Assembly: GCA_900169975.1 (NCBI GenBank)
Contig: LT827125.1
Coordinates: 124,001-188,000, forward strand
Direction of reading: 5' to 3'
DNA length: 64,000 nt
Origin: Pseudoflavonifractor sp. Marseille-P3106
GTDB lineage: Bacteria > Bacillota > Clostridia > Oscillospirales > Oscillospiraceae
Shown: one piece after another, positions 43,093-51,339 of the stretch
Position numbering within the stretch: position 1 is the first letter of the stretch
Layout of the letters: every line of letters begins with the position of its first letter
Program-made: the position numbers and the translations under genes
Notes under the pieces: generated by a model
Told to the model about the DNA's origin: nothing
The model's input: the letters and a program-made list of their open reading frames with translations, nothing else
Databases searched by the model: none

Positions 43093-45329
43093 ATCGCGCC
43101 GCCTCCCTCCAAGCCCAGGAGCCGCCCGGCGGTGTCCCGGTTGCGCTGTTCCACGTTTCGAAGCCGTTCCACGCCGCCGGAGAGGAAGGCCTCGTCTCCG
43201 TTCCGGCCCACTGCGGCGTCCAGATGGGTCTTCAGCCCCTCCAGAGTCAGATGGTCCAGATCGGTGTACAGATCCTGTCCGATATAGGACAGGAAGGAGC
43301 TGATCTTGGGATCGTAGACCACGCCCACCAGGGGAACTCCCTGACCGGCCGAGAACACCAATGCGTGGAGCCGCATGGACACCACCACCTGCATCCGGGC
43401 AAACAGGCCGATGGTGTGGGACGAAGAGCCAGTCTCCTCTAAAATGTAGTGAGGGGCCTTCATGCCCCGGGCGGCCAGCTGGGCAGCCCCCACGTCCAGC
43501 CGCCGCTCGATGGGCAGAAAGACAGGGGTGAGCCCGTATTTTTCGTAGACGTAGTCGGCGGCCTGGCCGAAGAGCGCGGCCTTTTCCGCAAAGCCGGGCC
43601 AGGGGCGAAGGGTGAAGCCGATATAGCGTCCGGCCGGGTCCAGCCCGGCGCTTTCCAGAATGCCGTCCACCGTGGCGCTCTCCGCGGCGGGGAGAATGAC
43701 GGTGGGGTCGGCGGAGAGGATGATCTCCGGGGCGGTGACTCCCATCTGCTCCAGTTCATTTCTGGAGTGGGTGTCCCGCAGCGTGATGGCATCCACCCGC
43801 TTCTGAAGCACTCCTGCCGCCAAACGGCGGTTGCTGGGGTAGTGGATTGGGCCGATGCCGCAGCCGTACATCATGACCCGGTTGCCCAAGAGCTTGGCCG
43901 CGGAGATGGTGAAGAGGTAAAACCACAGGCTCCGGCGGCTGGTGGCGTCCTGCATGAGAGAGCCGCCGCCGTTGATGTAGAGCCGGGTTTTTCCCATCCG
44001 CCAGAGAAAACGGGGTATATGAAAGGTATAGATGGAGTTGACCCGGTAGGTCAGACGGGTGGAGTCCGGGTTTCGGGAGAGGACCCAGACGGGGAGGTCG
44101 GGGTCCAGCTGCCGCAGTTCCCGGACGATGGCCTCCAGGATGGCGTCATCTCCGGCATTGCCCCGGCCATAGGCTCCGCACACCAGCGCACCGTCCCGCC
44201 GCCCCGCCTTCCGCGCCTTGCGGCGGAGAATGGCGCGATAGATCTCCAACTGACGGTCCAGGGTGCTTTCCAGCGAGAACTGGCTGCGGCCCTTTTCGTA
44301 GAGCCGGCGTCCCATGTGCTCCCGAAGCGCCTTGTCCCGGGCCAGTGTGATGAGATGGCGGGAGAGGGCTTCGGCGTCTCCAGGCTGGAAAAGGAAGCCG
44401 TTGACTCCGTGGTCGATCAGGTAGGGGACTCCGCCCACCCGGCTGGCCACCGTGGGCAGCCCCGCCCGCGCACCCTCGGTGAGGGCATAGGGGAAAGTCT
44501 CGGAGAGAGAGGTGAGGGTGTTCACGTCCAGGGCGTTGTAAAAGCTGTCGGTATCGGTGACCCATCCGGCAAAACATACTGCGCCGGACACCCCCAGGTG
44601 ATCGGAGAGCTCTTTCAGCATAGGCATCTGCTCGCCGTCTCCGGCAATGAGGAGGCGGAGCTGGGGGCAGGCCGCATGGGCCAGGGCAAACCCTCGGACC
44701 AGAGTGGCGATGTCCTTCACGGGGTTGAGCCGGGCGGCGATGCCCACCACCACAGAGCTCTCATCGGCATTGAGTCCCACCGACTTCCAGTATTCCGCCC
44801 GGCTCAGCGCAGGGACCCGGGGGGTAAAGTCCAGGCCGTTGTAGATGGTGAAGAGCCTGTCCGGGTCAAAGCCCCGGGAGATGAGCAGGTCGGTCATGGC
44901 GTCGGAGACTCCGATACGGTAATCCAGCCGCCGCAGGGACAGGGTGTTCACCACCCCGTAGGTGATGCGGGAGAGAGGCCGTCCCAGGTAGTCCAGACGG
45001 TAGTCCGAGTGGACGGTGGACACCACGGGCAGGCCGGTGGCGCGGCGGAGCAGAGCGCCCATCATGTTGCCGCGGGCGCCGTGGCAGTGGATGAGGTCGT
45101 AGCCTCCCTCCAGGATCATGCGCTTGAGCTGGGAGTAGACCCGGAAGATATTCCGGCCGGGCAGCACCACGGTCGGAATGCCCAGATCCCGGGCCTCCTG
45201 GGAAAAGGGACCCTCCATAAAACACACCATGGTGACTTCGATGGTGCGGCTGAGATTTTGCAGCAGCATGTGGACGTGGGTCTTGGCCCCGCCGGAATCA
45301 CCGCCGCTGATCAGATGAATGACTTTCAT
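43089..45329 (-). CDS. Glycosyltransferase fused to CsaB-type polysaccharide pyruvyl transferase
   Basis: 746 residues in two parts. Residues about 1-380 are a GT4 glycosyltransferase (GGDSGGAKTHVHMLLQNL; GIAARLNPVKDIATLVRGFA; SETFPYALTEGARAGLPTVA). Residues about 385-740 are a CsaB/WcaK-like pyruvyl transferase (CGAYGRGNAGDDAILEAIVR; INGGGSLMQDATSRRS; a C-terminal SMRLHALVFSAGQGVPLVG). CsaB puts ketal-pyruvate on the wall polysaccharide that anchors SLH-domain proteins. The fusion implies that sugar addition and pyruvylation are coupled. The ATG at 45329 follows GGAGG. Confidence 0.88.
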   Translation of the reverse strand: MKVIHLISGGDSGGAKTHVHMLLQNLSRTIEVTMVCFMEGPFSQEARDLGIPTVVLPGRNIFRVYSQLKRMILEGGYDLIHCHGARGNMMGALLRRATGLPVVSTVHSDYRLDYLGRPLSRITYGVVNTLSLRRLDYRIGVSDAMTDLLISRGFDPDRLFTIYNGLDFTPRVPALSRAEYWKSVGLNADESSVVVGIAARLNPVKDIATLVRGFALAHAACPQLRLLIAGDGEQMPMLKELSDHLGVSGAVCFAGWVTDTDSFYNALDVNTLTSLSETFPYALTEGARAGLPTVASRVGGVPYLIDHGVNGFLFQPGDAEALSRHLITLARDKALREHMGRRLYEKGRSQFSLESTLDRQLEIYRAILRRKARKAGRRDGALVCGAYGRGNAGDDAILEAIVRELRQLDPDLPVWVLSRNPDSTRLTYRVNSIYTFHIPRFLWRMGKTRLYINGGGSLMQDATSRRSLWFYLFTISAAKLLGNRVMMYGCGIGPIHYPSNRRLAAGVLQKRVDAITLRDTHSRNELEQMGVTAPEIILSADPTVILPAAESATVDGILESAGLDPAGRYIGFTLRPWPGFAEKAALFGQAADYVYEKYGLTPVFLPIERRLDVGAAQLAARGMKAPHYILEETGSSSHTIGLFARMQVVVSMRLHALVFSAGQGVPLVGVVYDPKISSFLSYIGQDLYTDLDHLTLEGLKTHLDAAVGRNGDEAFLSGGVERLRNVEQRNRDTAGRLLGLEGGGAI

Positions 45330-45348
45330 GGCTCCTCCGAAAAAAGAC

Positions 45349-45378
45349 TTGAGAAGTGTGTGGAGAGTATGATACAAT
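45349..45378 (+). promoter_or_regulatory. Promoter of the DUF4330 gene
   Basis: TTGAGA (45349-45354), 18 bases, TACAAT (45373-45378), in the divergent region before DUF4330; leader about 150 bases. Confidence 0.5.
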
Positions 45379-45532
45379 AACATCGTTCCGTGCGCTGCCC
45401 CGGCGGGGCAAGCGCGACCGCACCTGTCACGGAATACGCAGGGTCTGTACGGTACCTCTGCTATTTTACCACAGGCGGGAAAATATACAACCAAAATCGA
45501 CGGGGACTTTCCCCGCTCAGAGGAGAACAGGC

Positions 45533-46078
45533 ATGGATAAAAATGGGAAGCTTTTTGGAAAAATCAACATCATTGATCTGTTGGTCCTTGTGATCGCGGT
45601 GGCGGTGGTGGCGGCAGTGGGACTGAAAATGACCGGCCACCTGGGAGCCAAGCGCGCGGAGACCGGGACCAATATCGCCTACACGGTCCGGGTGGAGGGT
45701 GTGGACAAGGAAGTCTATGACAACATCCAAAAATACATCGATCAGGCCGCCGCACAGCAGAAGCCCGGCGACCAGCTCATGTCCAACGGGGAGCTGCTCA
45801 GCGCCTACGTCACCGGAGTTACGGCCCAGCCTCATAAGGCCAATGCCGAGTTGACCACCACAGAAGGGGCTTTCATCATCCCGATGATGGAGGACACGGT
45901 GGATCTGACCTTTACCATTGAGGGTTCTGTGTCCAACAATTTGAAGAGCGAGATGGGAAGCCAGGAGGTCCGGGTGGGCAAGACGCACATTGTCAAGACC
46001 ACGCACTTTGAACTCAACAACGGCGTTGTTCTTTCCTGCGAGTGGGAGAACGGCACCGCCGCCGACAACGCGGCGTAA
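45533..46078 (+). CDS. DUF4330 family single-pass membrane protein
   Basis: 181 residues. A basic start NGKLFGKINIIDLLVLVIAV leads into one membrane helix (about 14-32); the rest is an extracytoplasmic beta-rich domain with VRVEGVDKEVYDNI and a C-terminal Ala-rich tail. This matches DUF4330, often next to wall-glycan genes; function unknown. AGAGGAG precedes the ATG at 45533. It is divergent from the glycosyltransferase-CsaB gene and may serve the same surface polymer. Confidence 0.78.
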   Translation: MDKNGKLFGKINIIDLLVLVIAVAVVAAVGLKMTGHLGAKRAETGTNIAYTVRVEGVDKEVYDNIQKYIDQAAAQQKPGDQLMSNGELLSAYVTGVTAQPHKANAELTTTEGAFIIPMMEDTVDLTFTIEGSVSNNLKSEMGSQEVRVGKTHIVKTTHFELNNGVVLSCEWENGTAADNAA

Positions 46079-46093
46079 GAGATAGACTGGAAA

Positions 46094-46124
46094 GCGGGGC
46101 GGGGAGCATCCCCGCCCCGCTTTT
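46094..46124 (+). terminator. Terminator after the DUF4330 gene
   Basis: GCGGGGCGGGG (46094-46104) pairs perfectly with CCCCGCCCCGC (46110-46120), then TTTT. Confidence 0.88.
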
Positions 46125-46188
46125 GATGATGGGAAAGGAAAATCAATATGAAGAAGGACCGGCTGATCCGTCAAAGGGGGGGGCTGCC

Positions 46189-46743
46189 ATGCTGAGCGCG
46201 CTGGCCCAGGCCGAGGGGCCGAGCCTTTTGTGGATCCAGGAGACGGTGCGGTGCGCCCTGCTGGATCCGCTCATGATGTTATATACCCAGCTCGGCAACG
46301 CCGGGCTGTTGTGGATCGCCCTGTGTGTGCTGATGCTCTTTTTTCCCAAAACCCGGAAAGCCGGGTTGGCGGGGGCGGCGGCACTGCTGTGCAGCCTGTT
46401 GTGCACCAATGTGGTTCTGAAGCATTTGGTGAGCCGGACCCGCCCCTGGCTGGTGGTGGAGGGGCTTATTCCGCTGGTGGCAGAGGGAGATCCCAACTCC
46501 TTTCCTTCGGGCCACACCAGCGCCGCCTTCGCCGCGGCGATGGCCTGGCGGCAGATGCTGCCGGAGAAGTGGATGGGCCGGACGGCCCTGGGAATGGCGG
46601 CCCTTATGGGAGTGTCCCGACTGTACGTTGGCGTCCACTTTCCCAGCGATGTGCTCTGCGGCATGCTGGTGGGGCTTTTCTGCGGCTGGGCGGGCTGCCG
46701 CCTGTACCGGCTGTGGGAAGAACGGAGACCGTGGGAGCGGTAG
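46189..46743 (+). CDS. PAP2 family lipid phosphatase
   Basis: 184 residues, five or six membrane helices. The three phosphatase signatures are complete: KHLVSRTRPW (KX6RP), PSGHTSA and SRLYVGVHFPSD. Such enzymes dephosphorylate undecaprenyl pyrophosphate, phosphatidylglycerophosphate or phosphatidate at the outer face. AAGGGGGG precedes the ATG at 46189. Downstream of DUF4330 but behind its terminator. Confidence 0.9.
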   Translation: MLSALAQAEGPSLLWIQETVRCALLDPLMMLYTQLGNAGLLWIALCVLMLFFPKTRKAGLAGAAALLCSLLCTNVVLKHLVSRTRPWLVVEGLIPLVAEGDPNSFPSGHTSAAFAAAMAWRQMLPEKWMGRTALGMAALMGVSRLYVGVHFPSDVLCGMLVGLFCGWAGCRLYRLWEERRPWER

Positions 46744-46834
46744 GCTTGCGCCACCTGTTGCGCCACCCGATAACCAATTTTGGCCTATTTCTGCCGGTGA
46801 TTTCTCGGTTTGTTTCGGCGAAAAAGAGAACGAA

Positions 46835-46878
46835 AAGCCTCGCAGCCCTTTGTGCATCAAGGGCTGCGGGGCTTTTTT
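46835..46878 (+). terminator. Terminator after the PAP2 gene
   Basis: AAGCCTCGCAGCCCTT (46835-46850) pairs with AAGGGCTGCGGGGCTT (46859-46874) with one G-U pair, then TTTT. The 115 bases from here to the catalase remnant show no gene. Confidence 0.85.
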
Positions 46879-46994
46879 GCTTGTTCTATGCTGGCAAAAA
46901 GATGCACCCATTCCGGCCCTGCGGCGCGGGGGCTTGTGGAAAAAGAAAATTGACAAAGCAGAAGAGATATTGGACGGACGGCGTTTGACCGTTT

Positions 46995-47258
46995 TTATTT
47001 TGTATGCTCAGATGCGGCCGCTTCGTTTCCAGCGAAAGCATTGGGGCCAGGATTGGACAGGGGAAAATACATCTTCGCCGCCTTGGCCGTACCGAAGTCC
47101 TGATTGAAACCGCTGTCCTGTACCTCATGAAAAGCATCCCGGAGCATCTGGTTGTGCGCCTCCTCACGGTTGAGCAGGAATTCGATGATCTTCCGTGTCC
47201 TTTTCTCCTCGATCTGGCGGCAGAGATAGGCCATAGACCACCATGTCCTTTGTTTCAT
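46995..47258 (-). pseudogene. Truncated manganese catalase (CotJC-like) remnant
   Basis: Eighty-seven residues matching only the C-terminal part of di-manganese catalases: KIIEFLLNREEAHNQMLRDA, then FNQDFGTAKAAKMYFPLSNPG. Full-length proteins are about 190-290 residues and begin with ferritin-like helices that carry the other Mn ligands; these are missing upstream and no matching frame continues past 47258. The remnant marks the left edge of the accessory region. Confidence 0.75.
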
Positions 47259-47298
47259 AACTCGAACATATAGCGATTCCTCTCAAAATTCACATTTT

Positions 47299-47328
47299 TT
47301 GTTCCGCAATGGCCGTTTATGGTATAAT
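47299..47328 (+). promoter_or_regulatory. Promoter of the M20 peptidase gene
   Basis: TTGTTC (47299-47304), 18 bases, TATAAT (47323-47328). The leader of about 130 bases shows no obvious ORF or terminator. Confidence 0.6.
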
Positions 47329-47464
47329 AAGTGCAGGGGAAACGGCGAAAGTCAAAGAAGATCCTTGTACTTGGAGGACAGCCATATATCGATACTGTTG
47401 ACGCCTCCAACATCTCTTGCTACACTTTTTCTAAACAACTCATTCTTTTTATGGAGGTACGGCT

Positions 47465-48664
47465 ATGGACTACTATAAGCGGGCGCTGGAACTGCGGGAG
47501 GAAACAATCTCTCACCGCCGCTGGCTGCACAGCCATGCGGAGGTGGGGCTGCAAATGCCCAAGGCACAGCAGTATGTGATGGAGCAGCTAAAAAACTGCG
47601 GCCTGTCCCCCCGTCCTTGCGGCCATGGTGTGACCGCCGAATTGGGGATGGAAGAGGGAAGGACGCTCCTGCTCCGGGCGGACATGGATGCGCTGCCCAT
47701 GCCGGAGGAGAGCGGCGAGAGTTTCGCCTGTCCCACCGGTACCGAAGCCCATGCCTGCGGCCACGACTTCCACGCGGCCATGCTGCTGACAGCGGCAAAG
47801 ATGCTCAAAGAGGATGAGGCCGCGCTGAGAGGCCGGGTCCGGCTGATGTTTCAGCCTGCGGAGGAGACTTTTGAAGGCGCCAGGGATATGGTATCCAACG
47901 GAATCTTGGATGGTGTGGATGCGGCTCTTGCCTGCCATGTGGCCCCAGGCAGAATGCCGGTTGGCCTGTTCATGTATAACAGCGGCGGGACAATGATGTT
48001 CTCCGTGGATGGTTTTCGCATCACGGTTCGCGGCAAGGGCGCCCATGGCGCCTATCCACAGGATTCAGTCGATCCCATCAATATTGGTGTTCACATCTAT
48101 CTGGCGCTGGAGTCCCTGATCGCACGGGAGGCGGACCCCGGCAAAGCCTGTGTCCTGACGATCGGAAACTTCTCTGCCGGGTCAGCGCCCAACATTATTC
48201 CCGATACTGCAATTCTCCAGGGAACGCTGCGCACCAATGACCGTGATAGCCGGGAGAAGCTGGTTCGCCGGATCAGAGAGGTATCCCAAAAGACCGCGGA
48301 GGTCTATGGCGGTGCGGCGGAAATCATGACGCTCTCCGAGGTGCCCCCTCTCATCTGTGACCCCGGAATGACGGAACAGGCTGTTCGCTATGTGAAAGAA
48401 CTGCCGATTTCCGGACTGACCCCGGTTCCCGATATGTCCGCCAGCGCTTCCGAGGACTTCGCTGTTATAGCGGAAAGAGTTCCCAGCACATTCCTGTATC
48501 TCTCTGCCGGATACCTGGATGAACGGGGTGACGCACCTGCGCACAATCCAAGAGTTCGTTTCAATGAGGAGGTGTGTCCAATCGGTTCCGCTTGCCTGGC
48601 GCACTGCGCCTCCCGCTGGCTGGAGGAAAATCAGTATGAAAGCGCTGTTTTACCACAACATTAA
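47465..48664 (+). CDS. M20 family metallo-amidohydrolase
   Basis: 399 residues of the M20D group (hippurate hydrolase, N-acyl-amino acid deacylase, IAA-amino acid hydrolase). Metal and catalytic residues: LLRADMDALPM, ACGHDFHAAMLL, FQPAEETFEGA and a C-terminal AHNPRVRF. A dimerisation lid domain (about 180-295) sits inside. It splits N-acyl or peptide bonds of small substrates in the cytoplasm. GGAGG lies before the ATG at 47465. Downstream is the TetR gene of the oleate-hydratase unit, 49 bases away. Confidence 0.9.
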   Translation: MDYYKRALELREETISHRRWLHSHAEVGLQMPKAQQYVMEQLKNCGLSPRPCGHGVTAELGMEEGRTLLLRADMDALPMPEESGESFACPTGTEAHACGHDFHAAMLLTAAKMLKEDEAALRGRVRLMFQPAEETFEGARDMVSNGILDGVDAALACHVAPGRMPVGLFMYNSGGTMMFSVDGFRITVRGKGAHGAYPQDSVDPINIGVHIYLALESLIAREADPGKACVLTIGNFSAGSAPNIIPDTAILQGTLRTNDRDSREKLVRRIREVSQKTAEVYGGAAEIMTLSEVPPLICDPGMTEQAVRYVKELPISGLTPVPDMSASASEDFAVIAERVPSTFLYLSAGYLDERGDAPAHNPRVRFNEEVCPIGSACLAHCASRWLEENQYESAVLPQH

Positions 48665-48713
48665 CGCAGACAGCTTTTCTGCGGAGAATATGCTAATAGG
48701 AGGTGGAGGGAAC

Positions 48714-49295
48714 ATGTCTCAAACTACGAAGTGGGCGCTGGCCATGTCGCTGCAACGTGTCATGGCGCAAAAACCTTTATCCAAAATTACCATTGCTGAC
48801 ATCACCCAAGACTGTGGCATTAACCGCATGACTTTCTATTATCACTTCCAAGACATCTTTGATCTCATTGACTGGATTTGTCAGGAGGAAGGTGCCAAAG
48901 CCATTCAAGGCCGGAAGGGTTATGAAACCTGGCAGGATGGCTTTATTGCCTTATGCCATGCAATGATAAAGAATAGGGCCTTCGTGGAAGGCGTTTATCA
49001 TTCGGTCCAACGGGAACAAATCGAAAATTACCTTTTCCGCGTGGTCTACGATCTGCTGCTCGATGTGGTGTGTGAATTATCCGAGGGTTACTCTATTTCT
49101 CATGAGAACCAGCGATACATTACGAATTTCTATAAATTTGGATTTGTAGGCGTTGTGTTGGAATGGGTCAAGAATGGAATGAATGAGGCTCCGGAAGCAA
49201 TGGTGGAACGCGTTAGTCAAATGATGCACGGCCAGTTGCTTTTGGCCATCCAGAACATGGACAGCAACCCGATCTTATCAAACAAGCCCCATTGA
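48714..49295 (+). CDS. TetR/AcrR family regulator (DhaS-like C-terminal domain)
   Basis: 193 residues. N-terminal HTH: SLQRVMAQKPLSKITIADIT, then CGINRMTFYYHFQDIFDLID; the C-terminal part resembles the TetR_C group found in DhaS-like regulators (YKFGFVGVVLEWVKNGMNE). AGGAGG lies ahead of the ATG at 48714. It directly precedes the oleate-hydratase operon in the same direction and is the obvious candidate for its fatty-acid-responsive repressor; this is inferred from position. Confidence 0.85.
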   Translation: MSQTTKWALAMSLQRVMAQKPLSKITIADITQDCGINRMTFYYHFQDIFDLIDWICQEEGAKAIQGRKGYETWQDGFIALCHAMIKNRAFVEGVYHSVQREQIENYLFRVVYDLLLDVVCELSEGYSISHENQRYITNFYKFGFVGVVLEWVKNGMNEAPEAMVERVSQMMHGQLLLAIQNMDSNPILSNKPH

Positions 49296-49307
49296 TAAAA
49301 TATTTTA
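49296..49307. promoter_or_regulatory. 12-bp palindrome upstream of oleate hydratase (candidate operator)
   Basis: TAAAATATTTTA is a perfect palindrome just after the tetR stop; it extends imperfectly to TGATAAAATATTTTACA. A related half-site TGTAAAATTT lies over the -10 region of the oleate hydratase promoter. Confidence 0.4.
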
Positions 49308-49308
49308 C

Positions 49309-49351
49309 AAAGCACTCCGGATGATGGAACTTCCATCATCCGGAGTGCTTT
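49309..49351 (+). terminator. Terminator-like hairpin after tetR
   Basis: GCACTCCGGATGATGGAA (49312-49329) pairs perfectly with TTCCATCATCCGGAGTGC (49331-49348); T-rich bases follow (TTTGTTTATT). Confidence 0.75.
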
Positions 49352-49356
49352 GTTTA

Positions 49357-49385
49357 TTGTGGGAATTTGTAAAATTTCATAGAAT
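49357..49385 (+). promoter_or_regulatory. Promoter of the oleate hydratase operon
   Basis: TTGTGG (49357-49362), 17 bases, TAGAAT (49380-49385), about 35 bases before the start codon. The tetR terminator lies immediately upstream, so the operon needs its own promoter. Confidence 0.55.
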
Positions 49386-49419
49386 GAAGTCAAAGAAACC
49401 GCAAAGGAGGCTGTTGAAC

Positions 49420-51195
49420 ATGTATTATTCCAGCGGAAACTATGAGGCTTTCGTTCGGCCTCTCAAGCCGGAGGGCGTGGAGCGGAAATCCGCCTACATT
49501 GTTGGAACCGGCCTGGCCGCCCTGACCGCCGCCTGTTATCTGGTGAGAGACGGGCAGATGCCGGGGAAGCGCATTCATATTTTTGAAAAGGACCCCATTC
49601 CAGGCGGAGCTTGTGATGGATGGGATTACTCCGGCCTGGGCTATGTAATGCGGGGCGGCCGTGAGATGGACAACCATTTTGAAGTGATGTGGGATCTATT
49701 CCACTCCATTCCCTCTATCGAAACCCCTGCCCTCAGCGTCTTGGATGAATACTACTATTTGAACAAGCGTGACCCAAACTACTCTCTCATGCGGGCAACT
49801 CAAAACCGGGGCGAGGATGGCCACACCGACGGCAAGTTTGGCCTCTCTGATGCAGGAGCCCTGGAAATCATGAAGCTCTTTTTTACGCCTGATGAGGAAC
49901 TCTATGACAAGCCCATCACCGACTATTTTAGCGGCGAGGTGCTGAATTCTAACTTCTGGCTTTATTGGCGCACGATGTTTGCCTTTGAAAACTGGCACAG
50001 CGCCCTGGAAATGAAACTCTATATCCGCCGCTACATCCACCATATCGGCGGTCTGCCCGACTTCAAGGCCCTGCGTTTCACCCGCTATAACCAGTATGAG
50101 TCCATGATCCTGCCCATGATCAAATATTTGGAGGCTGCCGGTGTACAGTTCCACTACAATACAAAAGTTCTTGATATAAAGTTTGATATCCAGCCCGATC
50201 GGAAACTGGCACGGCGCATTACTTTGCTGTTTGACAGCGGAGAAGAGCAAGTGGATCTCACAGAACAGGATTTGGTCTTTATCACACCGGGCGGCTGCGT
50301 AGAGAACTCCGCATTGGGCTCACAGAACACCCCGGCGGCCTACAGCCCGGAATTGAAGGAGGGCGGCGGCTGGGATATGTGGAAGCGGATCGCTGCCCAG
50401 GATCCTGCCTTCGGTCACCCTGAAAAATTCTGCGGCGACCCGGAAAAGAGCAACTGGATGAGTGCCACCGTTACTACCCTGGATGAAAAGATCCCGCCCT
50501 ACATCCAAAAAATCTGCCAACGGAACCCCTTCAGCGGGCGAGTAGTCACCGGGGGTATCGTTACGGCAAAGGATTCCAACTGGCTTCTGAGCTGGACCTT
50601 CAACCGTCAGCCTCAGTTCCGCAGTCAGCCCAAAGGGCAGCTGGTAGGCTGGATCTACGGCCTGTTCAGCGATCGGCCGGGGAACTATGTGAAGAAACCC
50701 ATGCGGGAGTGCACCGGCAAGGAGATCTGCATGGAGTGGCTTTACCACATGGGCGTCCCTGAGGAGGAAATTGAATCCCTGGCTGAGCACAGCGCCAATA
50801 CCGTTCCCTGCATGATGCCTTACATTACGGCCTTTTTTATGCCCCGTGCAGCGGGAGACCGACCGAATGTCGTGCCGGAGGGCGCCATTAATTTCGCCTT
50901 TATCGGCCAGTTTGCGGAAACGCCCCGGGATACCATCTTTACCACTGAGTATTCCATGCGCACCGGCATGGAGGCAGTCTATACCCTGCTGAAAATTGAC
51001 CGGGGCGTACCGGAAGTCTGGGGCAGCGTATATGATATTCGGGATCTGCTCAACGCCACGGTAAAGCTGAGAGACGGCAAGAAAATCACGGACATGCATC
51101 TGGGCTTGAAGGAGAGAATGGCCCTGAAGGAAGTCCTTAAGAAAATCTCCGGTACGGATGTGGAAAAGCTGCTGAAAGAATACCATGTCATCTGA
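49420..51195 (+). CDS. ohyA: Oleate hydratase (myosin-cross-reactive antigen family)
   Basis: 591 residues. FAD-binding Rossmann segment AYIVGTGLAALTAACYLVRD (about residues 24-43) and EKDPIPGGACDGWD; further family hallmarks are RGGREMDNHFEVMWDLF, FRFTRYNQYESM-type sequence, NSNFWLYWRTMFAFENWHSA and RPNVVPEGAINFAFIGQFAE. The enzyme adds water to the cis-9 double bond of unsaturated fatty acids giving 10-hydroxy acids, a detoxification and host-signalling reaction known in gut bacteria. AAAGGAGG precedes the ATG at 49420. First gene of an operon of lipid-related genes. Confidence 0.95.
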   Translation: MYYSSGNYEAFVRPLKPEGVERKSAYIVGTGLAALTAACYLVRDGQMPGKRIHIFEKDPIPGGACDGWDYSGLGYVMRGGREMDNHFEVMWDLFHSIPSIETPALSVLDEYYYLNKRDPNYSLMRATQNRGEDGHTDGKFGLSDAGALEIMKLFFTPDEELYDKPITDYFSGEVLNSNFWLYWRTMFAFENWHSALEMKLYIRRYIHHIGGLPDFKALRFTRYNQYESMILPMIKYLEAAGVQFHYNTKVLDIKFDIQPDRKLARRITLLFDSGEEQVDLTEQDLVFITPGGCVENSALGSQNTPAAYSPELKEGGGWDMWKRIAAQDPAFGHPEKFCGDPEKSNWMSATVTTLDEKIPPYIQKICQRNPFSGRVVTGGIVTAKDSNWLLSWTFNRQPQFRSQPKGQLVGWIYGLFSDRPGNYVKKPMRECTGKEICMEWLYHMGVPEEEIESLAEHSANTVPCMMPYITAFFMPRAAGDRPNVVPEGAINFAFIGQFAETPRDTIFTTEYSMRTGMEAVYTLLKIDRGVPEVWGSVYDIRDLLNATVKLRDGKKITDMHLGLKERMALKEVLKKISGTDVEKLLKEYHVI

Positions 51196-51339
51196 TCCGT
51201 AGCATATATCGTTCAATCTGGTTGTATGTAACAGCAGTCCTTGCCTGTCATATAACGAGATGCGTGAAATGCGTCGTTGCGAAACATAAAGATGACATCA
51301 ATCGAAACATGCAATTTGAAACTTCGAAAGGAGAAAAAG

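Noticed and set aside
43449-45380. Open frame of over 600 codons opposite the glycosyltransferase-CsaB gene
   Set aside because: Shadow of the real gene; compositionally biased with no motif or ribosome site.
47331-47579. Small gene in the leader of the M20 peptidase
   Set aside because: It has no usable ribosome site, overlaps the promoter and gives a translation without recognisable features.
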